A DNA stretch of 64,000 nucleotides from an uncultured Bacteroidia bacterium (GCA_902791865.1 CADAXK010000002.1:62001-126000); one strand, 5' to 3'; counted from the stretch's first letter, positions 27,349 to 36,792 are shown. Numbers and translations: made by a program. The notes: generated by a model from the letters alone, not told the origin.

Positions 27349-29766
27349 ATGCGTAGGCTTTTACTTGTATTGTTGCTGACATTTGTCGCTTGCGTGGCGT
27401 TTTCGCAGAATGCCACATATTTCGGTTATGTCCGCGATGCAAACAAAAAGCCTGTGGAATTTGCCAATGTTATGGTTGTCGGGTCAAATGCAGGAACGAC
27501 AACCGATGCTGACGGTTACTTTGAACTGAGCGTTCCTGCCGGCAAGGATGTTGAGATACAAATTTCTTTTTTAGGTTACGAGCCTTTTACGCAGAAAGTA
27601 AATCTGAAAGCAAATGAACGTAAGCAAGTTACGGCAATACTTACCGAAGGCGCAGTCATGCTTCCAACAGCCGATATTGGTGCAACAAGCGAAAGGCATG
27701 TCTCGGGAACACGACTCAACCCGCAGATATCAATGAAGATACCAACCACAGGCGGTTTCGAGGACATACTTAAGGCTTTGCCATCGGTGGCATCCAACAA
27801 TGAACTTAGTTCGCAGTACAATGTGCGTGGCGGTAACTTTGACGAGAATCTTGTCTTCGTGAACGATATAGAGATTTACCGTCCTCAGCTTATCCGTTCG
27901 GGACAGCAGGAGGGACTTAGTTTCATAAATTCCGACATGGTATCATCCATTTTGTTCTCTGCTGGTGCTTTCGAAGCAAAGTATGGCGACAAAATGTCAT
28001 CGGTACTTGATATTAAGTACAAGAAACCAACAGAATTCTGCGCATCGATAATGGCAAGTCTGCTTGGTGCGAACGCTCACGTTGAGGGAACTAGCAAAAA
28101 CCATTTGTTCCGATACAATGTCGGCGTAAGGTACAAGACATCAAAGTATTTGTTAACATCTATGGATGTCTCTGGTCATTATGACCCCTCGTACATAGAT
28201 GGACAGGCGTATCTTGTATATACTGTCAGCGAAAAGTTGGAACTCAATTTCCTTGGAAACTACAGCAACAACAAGTACAAGTATATTCCCCTTGACGGCG
28301 AAACATCATTCGGAACTGTCAGCGATGCGCTAAAGGTGAGAACTTATTTCGAAGGGCAGGAATTGGATAAGTTTAACAATGGAACTGCTGCGTTGTCGGC
28401 AATTTATTCTCCGAACAATAATCTAAGTCTCAAATTCATAGCATCTGGATATTATACCAACGAGGCGGAAACATACGACATACTTGCCCAGTATTATCTA
28501 AACGAAATCGACCAGCAGCTCGGTTCTTCAATTGGTGATAGCGTAGCAAACATAGGAGTCGGCTCTTTCCTTGACCATGCCCGTAATTATTATGATGGAT
28601 ATGTGGTATCGGCAAAGCATATTGGAACATTTGTCAAAGGCGAGAACAAGTTGGACTGGGGCGTGCAGGCAAACTACGAAAACTATTCGTACAAGGTACA
28701 TGAATGGACAATGAATGATTCGGCAGACTATTCGTTGCCTTATTCCGACAACATGGTGTTCCTGTATCAGACTGACATCGCAAACATTGGTCTGCAAAGT
28801 GTGCGAGCATCGGCATATATTCAGGATTCGTATATGTTTAAGACCGATGCAGCAGACGTGTCGCTAGGAGGTGGTGTTAGACTGAACTACTGGACTTTTA
28901 ACAAGCAATTTCTTGCAAGTCCGCGACTTAACTTTAGCGTAAAGCCCAAAACATGGAAGCAGGATTTCGTATTCCGTTTTGCAACAGGTCTTTACCATCA
29001 GCCGCCAACAATTAAGGAAGCTCGTAGAATTAGTGATGGAACTCTTAACGAAAACATTAAGGCTCAGTCATCAGTGCAGGCGGTTGTCGGTATGGACTAC
29101 AATTTCCTTGCATGGGGACGTCCTTTTAAGTTGGTCGCTGAGGCATACTATAAATATATGTACAACTTGAATCCTTATAATGTCGACAATGTGCAGATAA
29201 AATATTATGGTGAAAATATAGCACATGGTTATGCATACGGATTGGAAGCAAAAGTCAATGGTGAGTTTGTGCCAGGTACTGAATCGTGGGTTAGTCTTGG
29301 TTTAATGCGCACTTACGAAGATATTGAAAACGATTTCTATACGCAAACCGTTGACAATGTTGTAGATACTGTATATCCAGGCTATATTCCGCGTCCAACA
29401 GATCAGCTTGTAAATTTTGGAATTTTCTTTCAGGACTATATACCTAAAGCTCCGACATGGAAGGTATTTCTAAGTTTGCATTTCGGTACAGGGCTTCCAT
29501 ACGGACCGCCAAATTCGGAACGCTATTTGGCTACTGGCCGAATGAAGGCCTACCGCCGTGTTGACTTTGGAATCTCGAAGCAGTTTAATTTCAAGAAGGC
29601 CGACTGGATTAAGGATTTCTGGATTTCGCTTGAGGTATTCAACTTGTTGAATACGAAGAATGAAATCTCACATACTTGGATTACAGATATTCGTGGTAGG
29701 GAATATGCAGTGCCGTCGTACCTTACGGGAATCAGGCCGAACCTTAAAATTGTTATCAAATTTTAG
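27349..29766 (+). CDS. TonB-dependent outer-membrane receptor
   Basis: This 805-residue outer-membrane transporter has a signal peptide (MRRLLLVLLLTFVACVAFSQ) and a carboxypeptidase-regulatory-like beta-sandwich (GYVRDANKKPVEFANVMVVG, TTDADGYFELSVPAG). A plug domain follows (NNELSSQYNVRGGNFDENL is its core), then a 22-strand-type barrel ending in LKIVIKF with the C-terminal aromatic expected for outer-membrane assembly. It is not a SusC protein: it is shorter, and no SusD partner is adjacent. The substrate is unknown. It probably shares a transcript with the PgpH-type gene. Confidence 0.9.
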   Translation: MRRLLLVLLLTFVACVAFSQNATYFGYVRDANKKPVEFANVMVVGSNAGTTTDADGYFELSVPAGKDVEIQISFLGYEPFTQKVNLKANERKQVTAILTEGAVMLPTADIGATSERHVSGTRLNPQISMKIPTTGGFEDILKALPSVASNNELSSQYNVRGGNFDENLVFVNDIEIYRPQLIRSGQQEGLSFINSDMVSSILFSAGAFEAKYGDKMSSVLDIKYKKPTEFCASIMASLLGANAHVEGTSKNHLFRYNVGVRYKTSKYLLTSMDVSGHYDPSYIDGQAYLVYTVSEKLELNFLGNYSNNKYKYIPLDGETSFGTVSDALKVRTYFEGQELDKFNNGTAALSAIYSPNNNLSLKFIASGYYTNEAETYDILAQYYLNEIDQQLGSSIGDSVANIGVGSFLDHARNYYDGYVVSAKHIGTFVKGENKLDWGVQANYENYSYKVHEWTMNDSADYSLPYSDNMVFLYQTDIANIGLQSVRASAYIQDSYMFKTDAADVSLGGGVRLNYWTFNKQFLASPRLNFSVKPKTWKQDFVFRFATGLYHQPPTIKEARRISDGTLNENIKAQSSVQAVVGMDYNFLAWGRPFKLVAEAYYKYMYNLNPYNVDNVQIKYYGENIAHGYAYGLEAKVNGEFVPGTESWVSLGLMRTYEDIENDFYTQTVDNVVDTVYPGYIPRPTDQLVNFGIFFQDYIPKAPTWKVFLSLHFGTGLPYGPPNSERYLATGRMKAYRRVDFGISKQFNFKKADWIKDFWISLEVFNLLNTKNEISHTWITDIRGREYAVPSYLTGIRPNLKIVIKF

Positions 29767-29826
29767 ATGTTATCATAAAATTAAATTAAAAGTCGAGTAG
29801 TATATTCTAGTTGCGAAAAATAACTT

Positions 29827-29834
29827 TAACTTTG
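29827..29834 (+). promoter_or_regulatory. Promoter -7 element of the OmpH-like gene
   Basis: TAACTTTG fits TAnnTTTG, 26 bases before the ATG at 29861. Confidence 0.5.
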
Positions 29835-29860
29835 CACGGATTTATTAAAACGAAAATATA

Positions 29861-30685
29861 ATGGAAGATTTTAATAACGAAGAAAAGAATCTGCCGAGTG
29901 TAGAAGAGCAGATTGCACAGATAGAAAGGGAAATTCATGGCGAAAAGGCAGAACCGAAATTGTCACAGGAGCCTGAAAAACCAGTAGAACAAGAACCAGC
30001 AAACGAGTCGTGCGAAGCAAAGCCTAAGAAATGCAATTGCGGAATGTGCGTTGGTTTGTGCGGTATAATTTTAGGCCTTGCAGCAATCATACTTTTTGTA
30101 TTGATGTTTACTGGTGTTATTAGTCCTAAAGATTCTTCTACAGAAGATGTAAAGGTTGAGGAAACTGTTTTCGACAAACCAGTTGGTGATGCCGAAGCAC
30201 AAGACATTGCTTACATCGACCTTGATACGCTTTTGCTTACTTACAACTATGCCATAAAGTTGCAGGAAGACCTTGCAATGGAACAGAAGAAGGCAGAGGG
30301 CACAATTCAGTCGCGTATGAAGAAGTTCGAAAGCATGTACAATGCATATATGGAGAAGGCTCGTACAGGAATGTTCCTAAGTGCAGCCAGTCAGCAGGCA
30401 CAGCAGAGTGAACTCGAGAAGGAGCAGGCTGCTATTGAAAGCTTGCAGGCTACATTGTCGAACCAGCTTCTTGAAAAGCAAAGCGCAATGAATCAGGAAA
30501 TATACGATACTGTAATTAATTTTGTAAACCAGTATGCTGATGGCCGTTTCAAGATTGTTCTCGGCAATATGGGCGGTGTGACGGTTGTTTATTCGCAGCA
30601 GGGAATGAACATTACCAACGATGTGGTTGCTAAGCTCAACCAGCGTTACGGCGGCATCCTCGAAAACGATACAAAAGCCGAATAA
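29861..30685 (+). CDS. OmpH/Skp-like protein with an N-terminal membrane anchor
   Basis: This is a 274-residue protein. Residues 1-65 are acidic and cytoplasmic and contain the cysteine-rich segment KKCNCGMCVGLCG. One membrane helix follows (about 67-87), then a periplasmic part with the Skp/OmpH pattern: IAYIDLDTLLLTYNYA, a long coiled coil with two antiparallel arms (about 135-210), and the C-terminal YDTVINFVNQYADGRFKIVL. Standard Skp has a cleavable signal and no cytoplasmic tail, so this is a membrane-tethered variant. A chaperone role is likely but unproven. The GT2 gene starts 3 bases after it. Confidence 0.75.
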   Translation: MEDFNNEEKNLPSVEEQIAQIEREIHGEKAEPKLSQEPEKPVEQEPANESCEAKPKKCNCGMCVGLCGIILGLAAIILFVLMFTGVISPKDSSTEDVKVEETVFDKPVGDAEAQDIAYIDLDTLLLTYNYAIKLQEDLAMEQKKAEGTIQSRMKKFESMYNAYMEKARTGMFLSAASQQAQQSELEKEQAAIESLQATLSNQLLEKQSAMNQEIYDTVINFVNQYADGRFKIVLGNMGGVTVVYSQQGMNITNDVVAKLNQRYGGILENDTKAE

Positions 30686-30688
30686 CAG

Positions 30689-31915
30689 ATGAACTTTGCA
30701 GAGTCTTACTACAAAAGGTACTCTGTTGCACCTAAGATATTTAACGATAATCCCCGCATTGATACGGGGATTATTGTTGTTATACCATGTTATGATGATG
30801 ATTTTGTTTTCAAGACTTTGCAGTCGCTAGATTCTGCCGATAAGCCTCAATGTTCGGTTGAAGTGATTGTTGTTGTCAATTCTGCCGAGGATACGAGTGA
30901 AGTTATTGTTGAAAAGAATAAGCGCATATATGCAGAACTTTCGCAGAATGGCGGACTGTATTCCAATTTTAAACTTTTACCATATATAATAGAAGGTGTA
31001 CAGCATAAGATTGCCGGTGTCGGTAATGCCCGCAAAATTGGAATGGATGAGGCGGTGTACAGGTTTGCGTCGATAGAGAATCCGCGAGGTATAATTGTTT
31101 CGCTTGATTCCGATTGTCTTGTTTCAAAAGACTATTTCATAAAAATTTACGAGCGCTTTTGTCTTTCAAAAGACCTGCCGAATGCTTGTACTTTGCAGTT
31201 TCAGCATAATTTTGATGAAACATTGTATTCCAAACAGGAGATTGATGCTTGTCGTCGGTACGAAATGTATTTGCGATATTTCCGTCTGGCGCAGAAAGTT
31301 GCAGGAATACCACAATGTCTTCATACTATAGGTTCGTGCTTTGCAGTTACGGCAGAAACATACGCAAAAATGGGAGGGATGGCGCGTAGGCAGGCTGGCG
31401 AGGATTTTTATTTCTTGCAGAAATTGGCTTTGCAGTCTAAAGTATCATCAGTAAATGAGCCGATTGTTTTTCCTGCTCCATCAATATCCGAGCGAGTTCC
31501 TTTTGGTACGGGTCGTTCTGTAAAGAAAATAATTGAGACAGGTTCGTGTAAAGTTTACAATTTTGGACTTTTTTTGTTGCTAAAAAAGTTTTATTCGACA
31601 ATTTCCGTACTATATGATGGTAATACGTCTGTTCCAAATGAGATAATAGATTTTGTCGGAGAGCAGAAGTTCTTTATTATGGTAGATGAGTGTCGTAAAA
31701 ATACTTCAGACCGAAATAGTTTTGAGAAACGAATGCATACAAAGTTTGATGTCTTTTTTATGATTCGCTTTTTGAATGGCTTTTCTGAATCGTCAATGTA
31801 TCCTCCAGAAGATATTGAAGTCGCTGTGATGAAACTGTTTGATAATTATGGATATAATACGGAGGGAGACTTGTATCGGAATATTTTTTCTCTTGATTGT
31901 GCAACTTCAAATTAG
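30689..31915 (+). CDS. GT2-family glycosyltransferase
   Basis: This is a 408-residue GT-A-fold glycosyltransferase. The N-terminal nucleotide-binding strand is IVVIPCYDDDFVFKTLQSL. The metal-binding DxD is in IIVSLDSDCLVSKDYF, and the acceptor-side segment is RRQAGEDFYFLQKLA with the conserved E-D pair. The C-terminal 150 residues have no clear match. The substrate is unknown. Placed 3 bases after the OmpH-like gene, it is probably co-transcribed with it. Confidence 0.8.
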   Translation: MNFAESYYKRYSVAPKIFNDNPRIDTGIIVVIPCYDDDFVFKTLQSLDSADKPQCSVEVIVVVNSAEDTSEVIVEKNKRIYAELSQNGGLYSNFKLLPYIIEGVQHKIAGVGNARKIGMDEAVYRFASIENPRGIIVSLDSDCLVSKDYFIKIYERFCLSKDLPNACTLQFQHNFDETLYSKQEIDACRRYEMYLRYFRLAQKVAGIPQCLHTIGSCFAVTAETYAKMGGMARRQAGEDFYFLQKLALQSKVSSVNEPIVFPAPSISERVPFGTGRSVKKIIETGSCKVYNFGLFLLLKKFYSTISVLYDGNTSVPNEIIDFVGEQKFFIMVDECRKNTSDRNSFEKRMHTKFDVFFMIRFLNGFSESSMYPPEDIEVAVMKLFDNYGYNTEGDLYRNIFSLDCATSN

Positions 31916-31979
31916 CAGGTTGTTTGTAAGAATAATAAAATAAATTTGAATTTTTGTGTGTTTATTTTAAAATTAAATT

Positions 31980-31987
31980 TAAATTTG
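31980..31987 (+). promoter_or_regulatory. Promoter -7 element of the FISUMP gene
   Basis: TAAATTTG fits TAnnTTTG, 15 bases before the chosen ATG at 32003; TTTG at 31953-31956 is 23 bases upstream. This placement rules out the in-frame ATG at 31946. Confidence 0.45.
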
Positions 31988-32002
31988 CACAATAATACAA
32001 GT

Positions 32003-32701
32003 ATGAAAGGTTTGTTTTCATTGATATTATCTATGTTAATCGGCATGTATATTTATGCCGCAGATTTTATTTGTGTGAAAAACTTTTCAGAAAGTGGTTT
32101 TCAGATGTTTACGTTTACACCAGTGGAAGATACGGGAAGATTTGTGGATCCTCGTGACGGCAATTCGTATCGAACGGTAAAGGTGGGCAATCGTGTGTGG
32201 ATGGCAGAAAATCTGCGCTATTCGAAGGATATACCAATCGGCACATCAAAGAGTAACAAGCCACATGTGTATTATCCGAATGGAAGTGCCGAGAATGTTG
32301 CACAATATGGATATTTGTACAATTGGTACGCTGCCGAGAATGCTTGCCCTAGCGGTTGGCATTTGCCGACTAATTCGGATTGGAAGCAACTCAAGACTGC
32401 ATTGGGTGGTGATAATGTCGGTTCTCAATTGGCAACTAAGGCTGAACTATGGAATGATGGTTCGCTTGAAAGAAATTCTTCTTTTGGGAAATCTGGCTTT
32501 TCTGTATTGCCCTCAGGCAGCTTCGATGGCAAGGCTTATGGAAATTTCGGATCATTTTCATATTTTTGGTCCGATACTGAATATGAATATTATAGTGGCA
32601 ATGCCTATTATAGATACATATATTACAATTATGCAGGCATTGTGTCAAACTACAGCAACAAAAGCGATGGCTTTTCTGTACGCTGTGTAAAGGACGAGTA
32701 G
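32003..32701 (+). CDS. Secreted FISUMP-domain protein
   Basis: This 232-residue protein has a signal peptide (MKGLFSLILSMLIGMYIYA) and one Fibrobacter-succinogenes-major-paralogous domain. The domain shows the diagnostic order RDGNSYRTVKVGNRVWMAEN, YGYLYNWYAAENACPSGWHLPTNSDWKQL, then FSVLPSGSF, FWSDTEY and the ending GFSVRCVKD. The domain has a C-type-lectin-like fold and occurs in many surface proteins of Bacteroidota and Fibrobacteres, generally of unknown function. The ATG at 32003 is preferred over 31946 because it starts the signal peptide and follows the promoter. The gene at 41525 carries a related domain. Confidence 0.83.
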   Translation: MKGLFSLILSMLIGMYIYAADFICVKNFSESGFQMFTFTPVEDTGRFVDPRDGNSYRTVKVGNRVWMAENLRYSKDIPIGTSKSNKPHVYYPNGSAENVAQYGYLYNWYAAENACPSGWHLPTNSDWKQLKTALGGDNVGSQLATKAELWNDGSLERNSSFGKSGFSVLPSGSFDGKAYGNFGSFSYFWSDTEYEYYSGNAYYRYIYYNYAGIVSNYSNKSDGFSVRCVKDE

Positions 32702-32808
32702 GTAAGGTCGGACATACGGCTTTAAATGCTGTTTCCCCATCTTCTAAGATAATAACATTTCGCTTTTTATGTTATGTAGCATTTGTTTATAATATTACAG
32801 CATCTCGA

Positions 32809-32839
32809 TTGTTTGTTTGATAATAAAAACTTATCTTTG
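32809..32839 (+). promoter_or_regulatory. Promoter of the acyl-CoA synthetase gene
   Basis: TTG at 32809-32811 and TATCTTTG at 32832-32839 are separated by 20 bases. The -7 box ends 28 bases before the ATG. Confidence 0.6.
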
Positions 32840-32867
32840 CACGCATTAAAGAAAATAATTAAACGAA

Positions 32868-34940
32868 ATGATAAACGATAAACTATTAAATCCAAAAAGC
32901 GTTGTAATCGTTGGTGGTTCCGACGATGTTCATAAGCCCGGCGGAAAGGTGCTGAAGAATTTGCTTTCAAGTCCTTTCAAAGGTCAGGTGTATGTTGTTA
33001 ATCCCAAGATGGATGTAGTTCAGGGCGTAAAGAGCTACCATACGGTAGAGGAATTGCCAGAAGTTGACTGCGCTGTACTTGCTATCGCGGCTAAGTTCTG
33101 TGCTCACGCTGTTGATGTTCTCGCAAACACCAAGAAGACTGGCGGTTTCATCATTCTGTCGGCTGGTTTCGGTGAGGAGAACGAGGAAGGCGCAAAGATT
33201 GAACGCCAGATTGTTGAATATATCAACAATGTAGGCGGCAGCCTGATTGGTCCTAACTGCACAGGTTTCCTCAACAGCAACTACTGCGGTGCTTTCGACA
33301 CTCCAATCCCGCAGCTCGATCCTCATGGCGTTGATTTCATCACCGGTTCGGGTGCAACTGCTGTGTTCATCAAAGAATATGGTATTTCCAACGGTTTGAA
33401 ATTCAATAGCGTATGGGCTGTAGGTAACTCGGCTCAGATTGGTATCGAGGATGTTCTCGAACACCTAGACAATACCTTCGACCCAGTTAAGAGTTCGCGT
33501 GTAATCATGCTCTATATGGAAAAGATTGGCGACCCGCAGAAGATGCTCAAGCATTCGCGCTCGCTCATCAACAAGGGATGCCACATTGCTGCAATTAAGT
33601 CGGGTGGTTCTGCCGCTGGTAGCCGTGCTGCTTCGTCACACACTGGCGCTTTGGCAACCAACGATGCTGCTGTCGATGCTCTTTTCCGCAAGGCTGGTAT
33701 AGTTCGTTGTAGCAACCGTCAGGAACTGACAACAGTTTGCGCTGTTTTCATGCATCCTGAAATTAAGGGTAACCGTTGCGCTGTTATCACACACGCTGGT
33801 GGTCCTGCCGTTATGCTTACCGACGTTTTGTCGAATGGCGGTATGGAAGTTCCTCCTCTGAAGGATCATCCGGCAAGTGCTCCGCTGCTTGCAAAGCTCT
33901 TCGGAGGTTCATCGGTTGGTAATCCTATCGACTTCCTTGCTACTGGTACTGCAGAGCAGTTGGGTTATATCATCGACACTGTTGAAAACGAATATGAAGA
34001 CATTGATTTCTCAGTTGTCATCTTCGGTTCACCGGGATTGTTCAGCAACAGAGAGGTTTACGACCTGCTTGGCGAAAAGATGAAGACCTGCAAGAAGCCT
34101 ATCTTCCCAGTGTTGCCATCAATCATCAATGTAAAGGACGATATTGACGATTTCATTGCTAAGGGACATATCAACTTCCCGGAAGAATGCGTGCTTGGAA
34201 ATGCTTTGTGCAAGATTTACCACACACCAAAGCCACAGCCAGAAAATGTTGAGCTTCCGAAGATTGATGTTGCTCGCATCCGCAAGACTATCGACCGCGT
34301 ACAGAACGGTTATATGGAGATTGCCGACTACAACGAGCTTCTCGATGCAGCAGGAATCAACCGCAAGAAATCGGTAGAAGTTGACAAGAAGGAAGATGCG
34401 CTTGCTTTCGCAAAGGAAGTAGGTTGCAGCAAGGATGTTCCTCTGGTAATGAAGGTTGTAGGTCCGTTGCATAAGTCTGATGTTGGCGGTGTTGTTCTTG
34501 GTGTAAAGGATATGGACACCGTTGCAAAGGAATTCGACCGTCTTATTAAGATTCAGGATACCTACGCAGTTGAAATGTATCCGATGCTTGATGGTACCGA
34601 TGTATATATAGGTGCAATCCGTGACCCGAAGTTCGGACATCAGGTATTCTTCGGACTTGGTGGTATTTTCATCGAGGTGCTGAAGGATGTACAGAGCGCA
34701 CTTGCTCCAATCACCGCTGCCGAAGCAAAGGAAATGCTCACCAAGTTGCGCGGCTACAAGATTTTGCAGGGTGTTCGCGGTCAGGAACCTGTTAATATCG
34801 ACATTTATGCCGATCAGGTTGCTCGCGTAAGCGCATTGGTGATGGCTGCTCCCGAAATTGCCGAGATGGACTTGAACCCGTTGCTTGGCAATCCGCGCAA
34901 TGTCGTTGCCGTTGACGCTCGTATCAGAATTGAAAAGTAA
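32868..34940 (+). CDS. ADP-forming acetate (acyl)-CoA ligase, alpha-beta fusion
   Basis: This 690-residue enzyme conserves the acyl-CoA thioester bond as ATP: acyl-CoA + ADP + phosphate to acid + ATP + CoA. The order is CoA-binding Rossmann domain (NPKSVVIVGGSDDVHKPGGKV), succinyl-CoA-ligase-like domains (LIGPNCTGFLNS, then SSHTGALATNDAAVDALFRKAG with the phosphohistidine-type SSHTG) and a C-terminal ATP-grasp domain (PLVMKVVGPLHKSDVGGVVLG, then EMDLNPLLG). With KorAB it supports fermentative energy conservation. Acetyl-CoA versus another acyl-CoA cannot be decided here. Confidence 0.9.
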   Translation: MINDKLLNPKSVVIVGGSDDVHKPGGKVLKNLLSSPFKGQVYVVNPKMDVVQGVKSYHTVEELPEVDCAVLAIAAKFCAHAVDVLANTKKTGGFIILSAGFGEENEEGAKIERQIVEYINNVGGSLIGPNCTGFLNSNYCGAFDTPIPQLDPHGVDFITGSGATAVFIKEYGISNGLKFNSVWAVGNSAQIGIEDVLEHLDNTFDPVKSSRVIMLYMEKIGDPQKMLKHSRSLINKGCHIAAIKSGGSAAGSRAASSHTGALATNDAAVDALFRKAGIVRCSNRQELTTVCAVFMHPEIKGNRCAVITHAGGPAVMLTDVLSNGGMEVPPLKDHPASAPLLAKLFGGSSVGNPIDFLATGTAEQLGYIIDTVENEYEDIDFSVVIFGSPGLFSNREVYDLLGEKMKTCKKPIFPVLPSIINVKDDIDDFIAKGHINFPEECVLGNALCKIYHTPKPQPENVELPKIDVARIRKTIDRVQNGYMEIADYNELLDAAGINRKKSVEVDKKEDALAFAKEVGCSKDVPLVMKVVGPLHKSDVGGVVLGVKDMDTVAKEFDRLIKIQDTYAVEMYPMLDGTDVYIGAIRDPKFGHQVFFGLGGIFIEVLKDVQSALAPITAAEAKEMLTKLRGYKILQGVRGQEPVNIDIYADQVARVSALVMAAPEIAEMDLNPLLGNPRNVVAVDARIRIEK

Positions 34941-35010
34941 TATTTTCAAGGCATATAGGCACAGGGACTTTCGTTGGGAAGTTCTTGTGCTTTTTTGATA
35001 AAAATTGGAA

Positions 35011-35049
35011 GTCGCATTTTGCGACATCCAACTGGTCGCAAAATGCGAC
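35011..35049. repeat. Inverted twin palindromes GTCGCA-N3-TGCGAC
   Basis: GTCGCATTTTGCGAC (35011-35025) and its exact reverse complement GTCGCAAAATGCGAC (35035-35049) are separated by 9 bases. Each is also a hairpin on its own (6-bp stem, 3-base loop). The pair lies 26 bases before the ATG of the membrane protein gene. Confidence 0.8.
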
Positions 35050-35075
35050 CGGTTCAAAAACGAAATTTTATTATA

Positions 35076-35777
35076 ATGAAAAAACAAGATTTCATATTTA
35101 TCATCTGCGTGATTGTGGTGCTTACACCGTTTTTCATTCCGCAGACACATTTTCTCGAATACTTTAACTTGTGGACTGCCACACATCCGTTCATAATGAG
35201 CTTCTTCAAGTTCGCGATACTGGCGACGGTAGGTGAGATGCTCGGTTTGCGCATATCAAAGGGAGTGTACAACCAGAAAGGTTTCGGCGTACTGCCACGT
35301 GCAATTGTGTGGGGAATACTCGGTATGGGAATCTGCATGGCAATGATAATATTCAAGGCTGGTGTGCCAACATTCCTCGACATTGTCGGTGGATGCGAAA
35401 AAGGCACGATGGCAGGTCTGCTTGCTGGCGAACTGTCGTGGGGTAAGGTAGGCGTAGCTTTCGCTGTCAGTGTGGCGATGAACTCGATTTTTGCACCAGT
35501 GTTTATGACCTTGCATAAAATTACCGACACTCACATCCTTAACAACGGTGGAACTCTCCGTGGTTTCTTCCGTCCTATCAAGATGGAACAGATAATCGTC
35601 GGACTGAACTGGAAGGCGCAGTGGAGCTTGGTTTTCAAGAAGTACATACCGCTGTTCTGGTTCCCTGCACATACGATAACCTTCCTGCTTCCCGCCAACT
35701 TGCAGGTGCTTTTTGCAGCGTTGCTCGGCGTGGTATTGGGCGTGATGCTGTCGATTGCAAATTTAAGGAAAGGGTAG
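35076..35777 (+). CDS. Integral membrane protein, possibly Mpv17/PMP22-like
   Basis: This 233-residue protein has about five hydrophobic helices (residues 5-25, 40-62, 78-98, 115-140 and 195-230). MSFFKFAILATVGEMLGLRIS and the C-terminal KKYIPLFWFPAHTITFLLP recall the Mpv17/PMP22 family W-x-x-P pattern, but the match is partial, so the name is tentative. The ATG at 35076 is chosen because an earlier in-frame start would translate through the palindrome at 35011-35049. Function unknown. Confidence 0.6.
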   Translation: MKKQDFIFIICVIVVLTPFFIPQTHFLEYFNLWTATHPFIMSFFKFAILATVGEMLGLRISKGVYNQKGFGVLPRAIVWGILGMGICMAMIIFKAGVPTFLDIVGGCEKGTMAGLLAGELSWGKVGVAFAVSVAMNSIFAPVFMTLHKITDTHILNNGGTLRGFFRPIKMEQIIVGLNWKAQWSLVFKKYIPLFWFPAHTITFLLPANLQVLFAALLGVVLGVMLSIANLRKG

Positions 35778-36099
35778 AAGGCAAACAGGCGAACAGGCGA
35801 ATAGTCTAGCGGCCTTTTAGACTTTTAGCCGAGTTAGCCCCCCAAAAAAATATTTGCACGATGTTGGCTCTTGCCTTCTACGAATCAAATACAAGGCTCT
35901 GCCTTTAATAAAGACAATAATAGAAAATAATCAACTCGGCAGTTGCGTATGTGCCTGCCGAGTTTTTTTTGTTTCCAAATTCAAAACCAAATATCCAACA
36001 GCGTTAAATAAATTTATTACCTTTGCGAAAAAGAAAGTATGTGCAGGCTAATGCAGTCTGTCAGACTGTTAGACTGCAAGACTGTTAGACTTAATAGGT
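35778..36099. other. Intergenic region: repeat-like text, terminator and yggS promoter
   Basis: From the left it holds GGCGAACAGGCGAA tandem text near 35785, a TTTTAGACTTTTAGCC segment near 35815, the terminator at 35933-35970, the -7 box TACCTTTG at 36018-36025, and a GACTGTTAGACTG repeat cluster at 36059-36090. A short reading frame across it crosses the terminator and is not believed. Confidence 0.6.
35933..35970 (+). terminator. Rho-independent terminator downstream of the membrane protein gene
   Basis: Perfect 10-bp stem AACTCGGCAG (35933-35942) / CTGCCGAGTT (35955-35964), 12-base loop, then a run of T. It lies 155 bases after the gene. Confidence 0.88.
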
Positions 36100-36789
36100 A
36101 TGGTAGAAATTGTAAAAAATATTGAAGGAATCCGCTCCCGTCTGCCTATGTCGGTGGAACTGGTGGCGGTGTCGAAGACTCATCCCGTGGAGTACATCTT
36201 GGATGCGTATAGCTGCGGACAACGCATTTTTGGTGAAAACAAGGTGCAGGAAATGGACCAGAAGCACGAAGCACTTAAGGATTCCTGTCCCGACATAAAG
36301 TGGCATCTCATAGGTCATTTGCAGACCAACAAGGTGAAGTACATAACTTCGTATGTCGATATGATTCACAGCGTTGACAGCCTGAAGCTGCTTCAAGAAA
36401 TCGACAAGCATGCCAAGAAGGACGGTCGCGTGATAAAATGCCTTTTCGAGATGCATATAGCTTCAGAGGAGACAAAATTTGGACTTGATAGGGACGAACT
36501 TGTGCAAATTCTTGAGTCGCCAGAATTTAAGTCGCTGCAGAATGTGAAGATTTGCGGACTTATGGGAATGGCTTCCAATACCGACGATACAGAAAAGGTT
36601 CGTATGGAAATGCGTTCGCTAAAGGAGACTTTCGATTTTGTCAAGAAGAATTATTTTGCAAAAGATCTGGATTTCCGCGAGATAAGCATGGGCATGAGCA
36701 GCGACTGGAAGATTGCCATTCAGGAAGGCTCGACTATGGTAAGGATCGGAAGTACAATTTTCGGAAAGAGAAATTATAATGTTCAGTAG
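36100..36789 (+). CDS. yggS: YggS-family PLP-binding homeostasis protein
   Basis: This 229-residue protein is a single-domain alanine-racemase-like TIM barrel that binds pyridoxal phosphate. VELVAVSKTHP holds the PLP lysine near residue 27. FGENKVQEM, WHLIGHLQTNKVKYI and the C-terminal SMGMSSDWKIAIQEGSTMVRIGSTIFG are family signatures. It helps control free PLP and amino-acid/keto-acid balance and has no known catalytic activity. A lipoprotein gene starts 3 bases later. Confidence 0.92.
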   Translation: MVEIVKNIEGIRSRLPMSVELVAVSKTHPVEYILDAYSCGQRIFGENKVQEMDQKHEALKDSCPDIKWHLIGHLQTNKVKYITSYVDMIHSVDSLKLLQEIDKHAKKDGRVIKCLFEMHIASEETKFGLDRDELVQILESPEFKSLQNVKICGLMGMASNTDDTEKVRMEMRSLKETFDFVKKNYFAKDLDFREISMGMSSDWKIAIQEGSTMVRIGSTIFGKRNYNVQ

Positions 36790-36792
36790 GCA

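Noticed and set aside
34119..35186. 355-codon minus-strand frame opposite the acyl-CoA synthetase gene
   Set aside because: Shadow of a strongly conserved gene. It also crosses the palindrome pair and two gene borders, and no domain is visible.
35854..36051. Short plus-strand frame in the gap before yggS
   Set aside because: It runs through a clear hairpin terminator and the yggS promoter, and its protein has no sensible composition.
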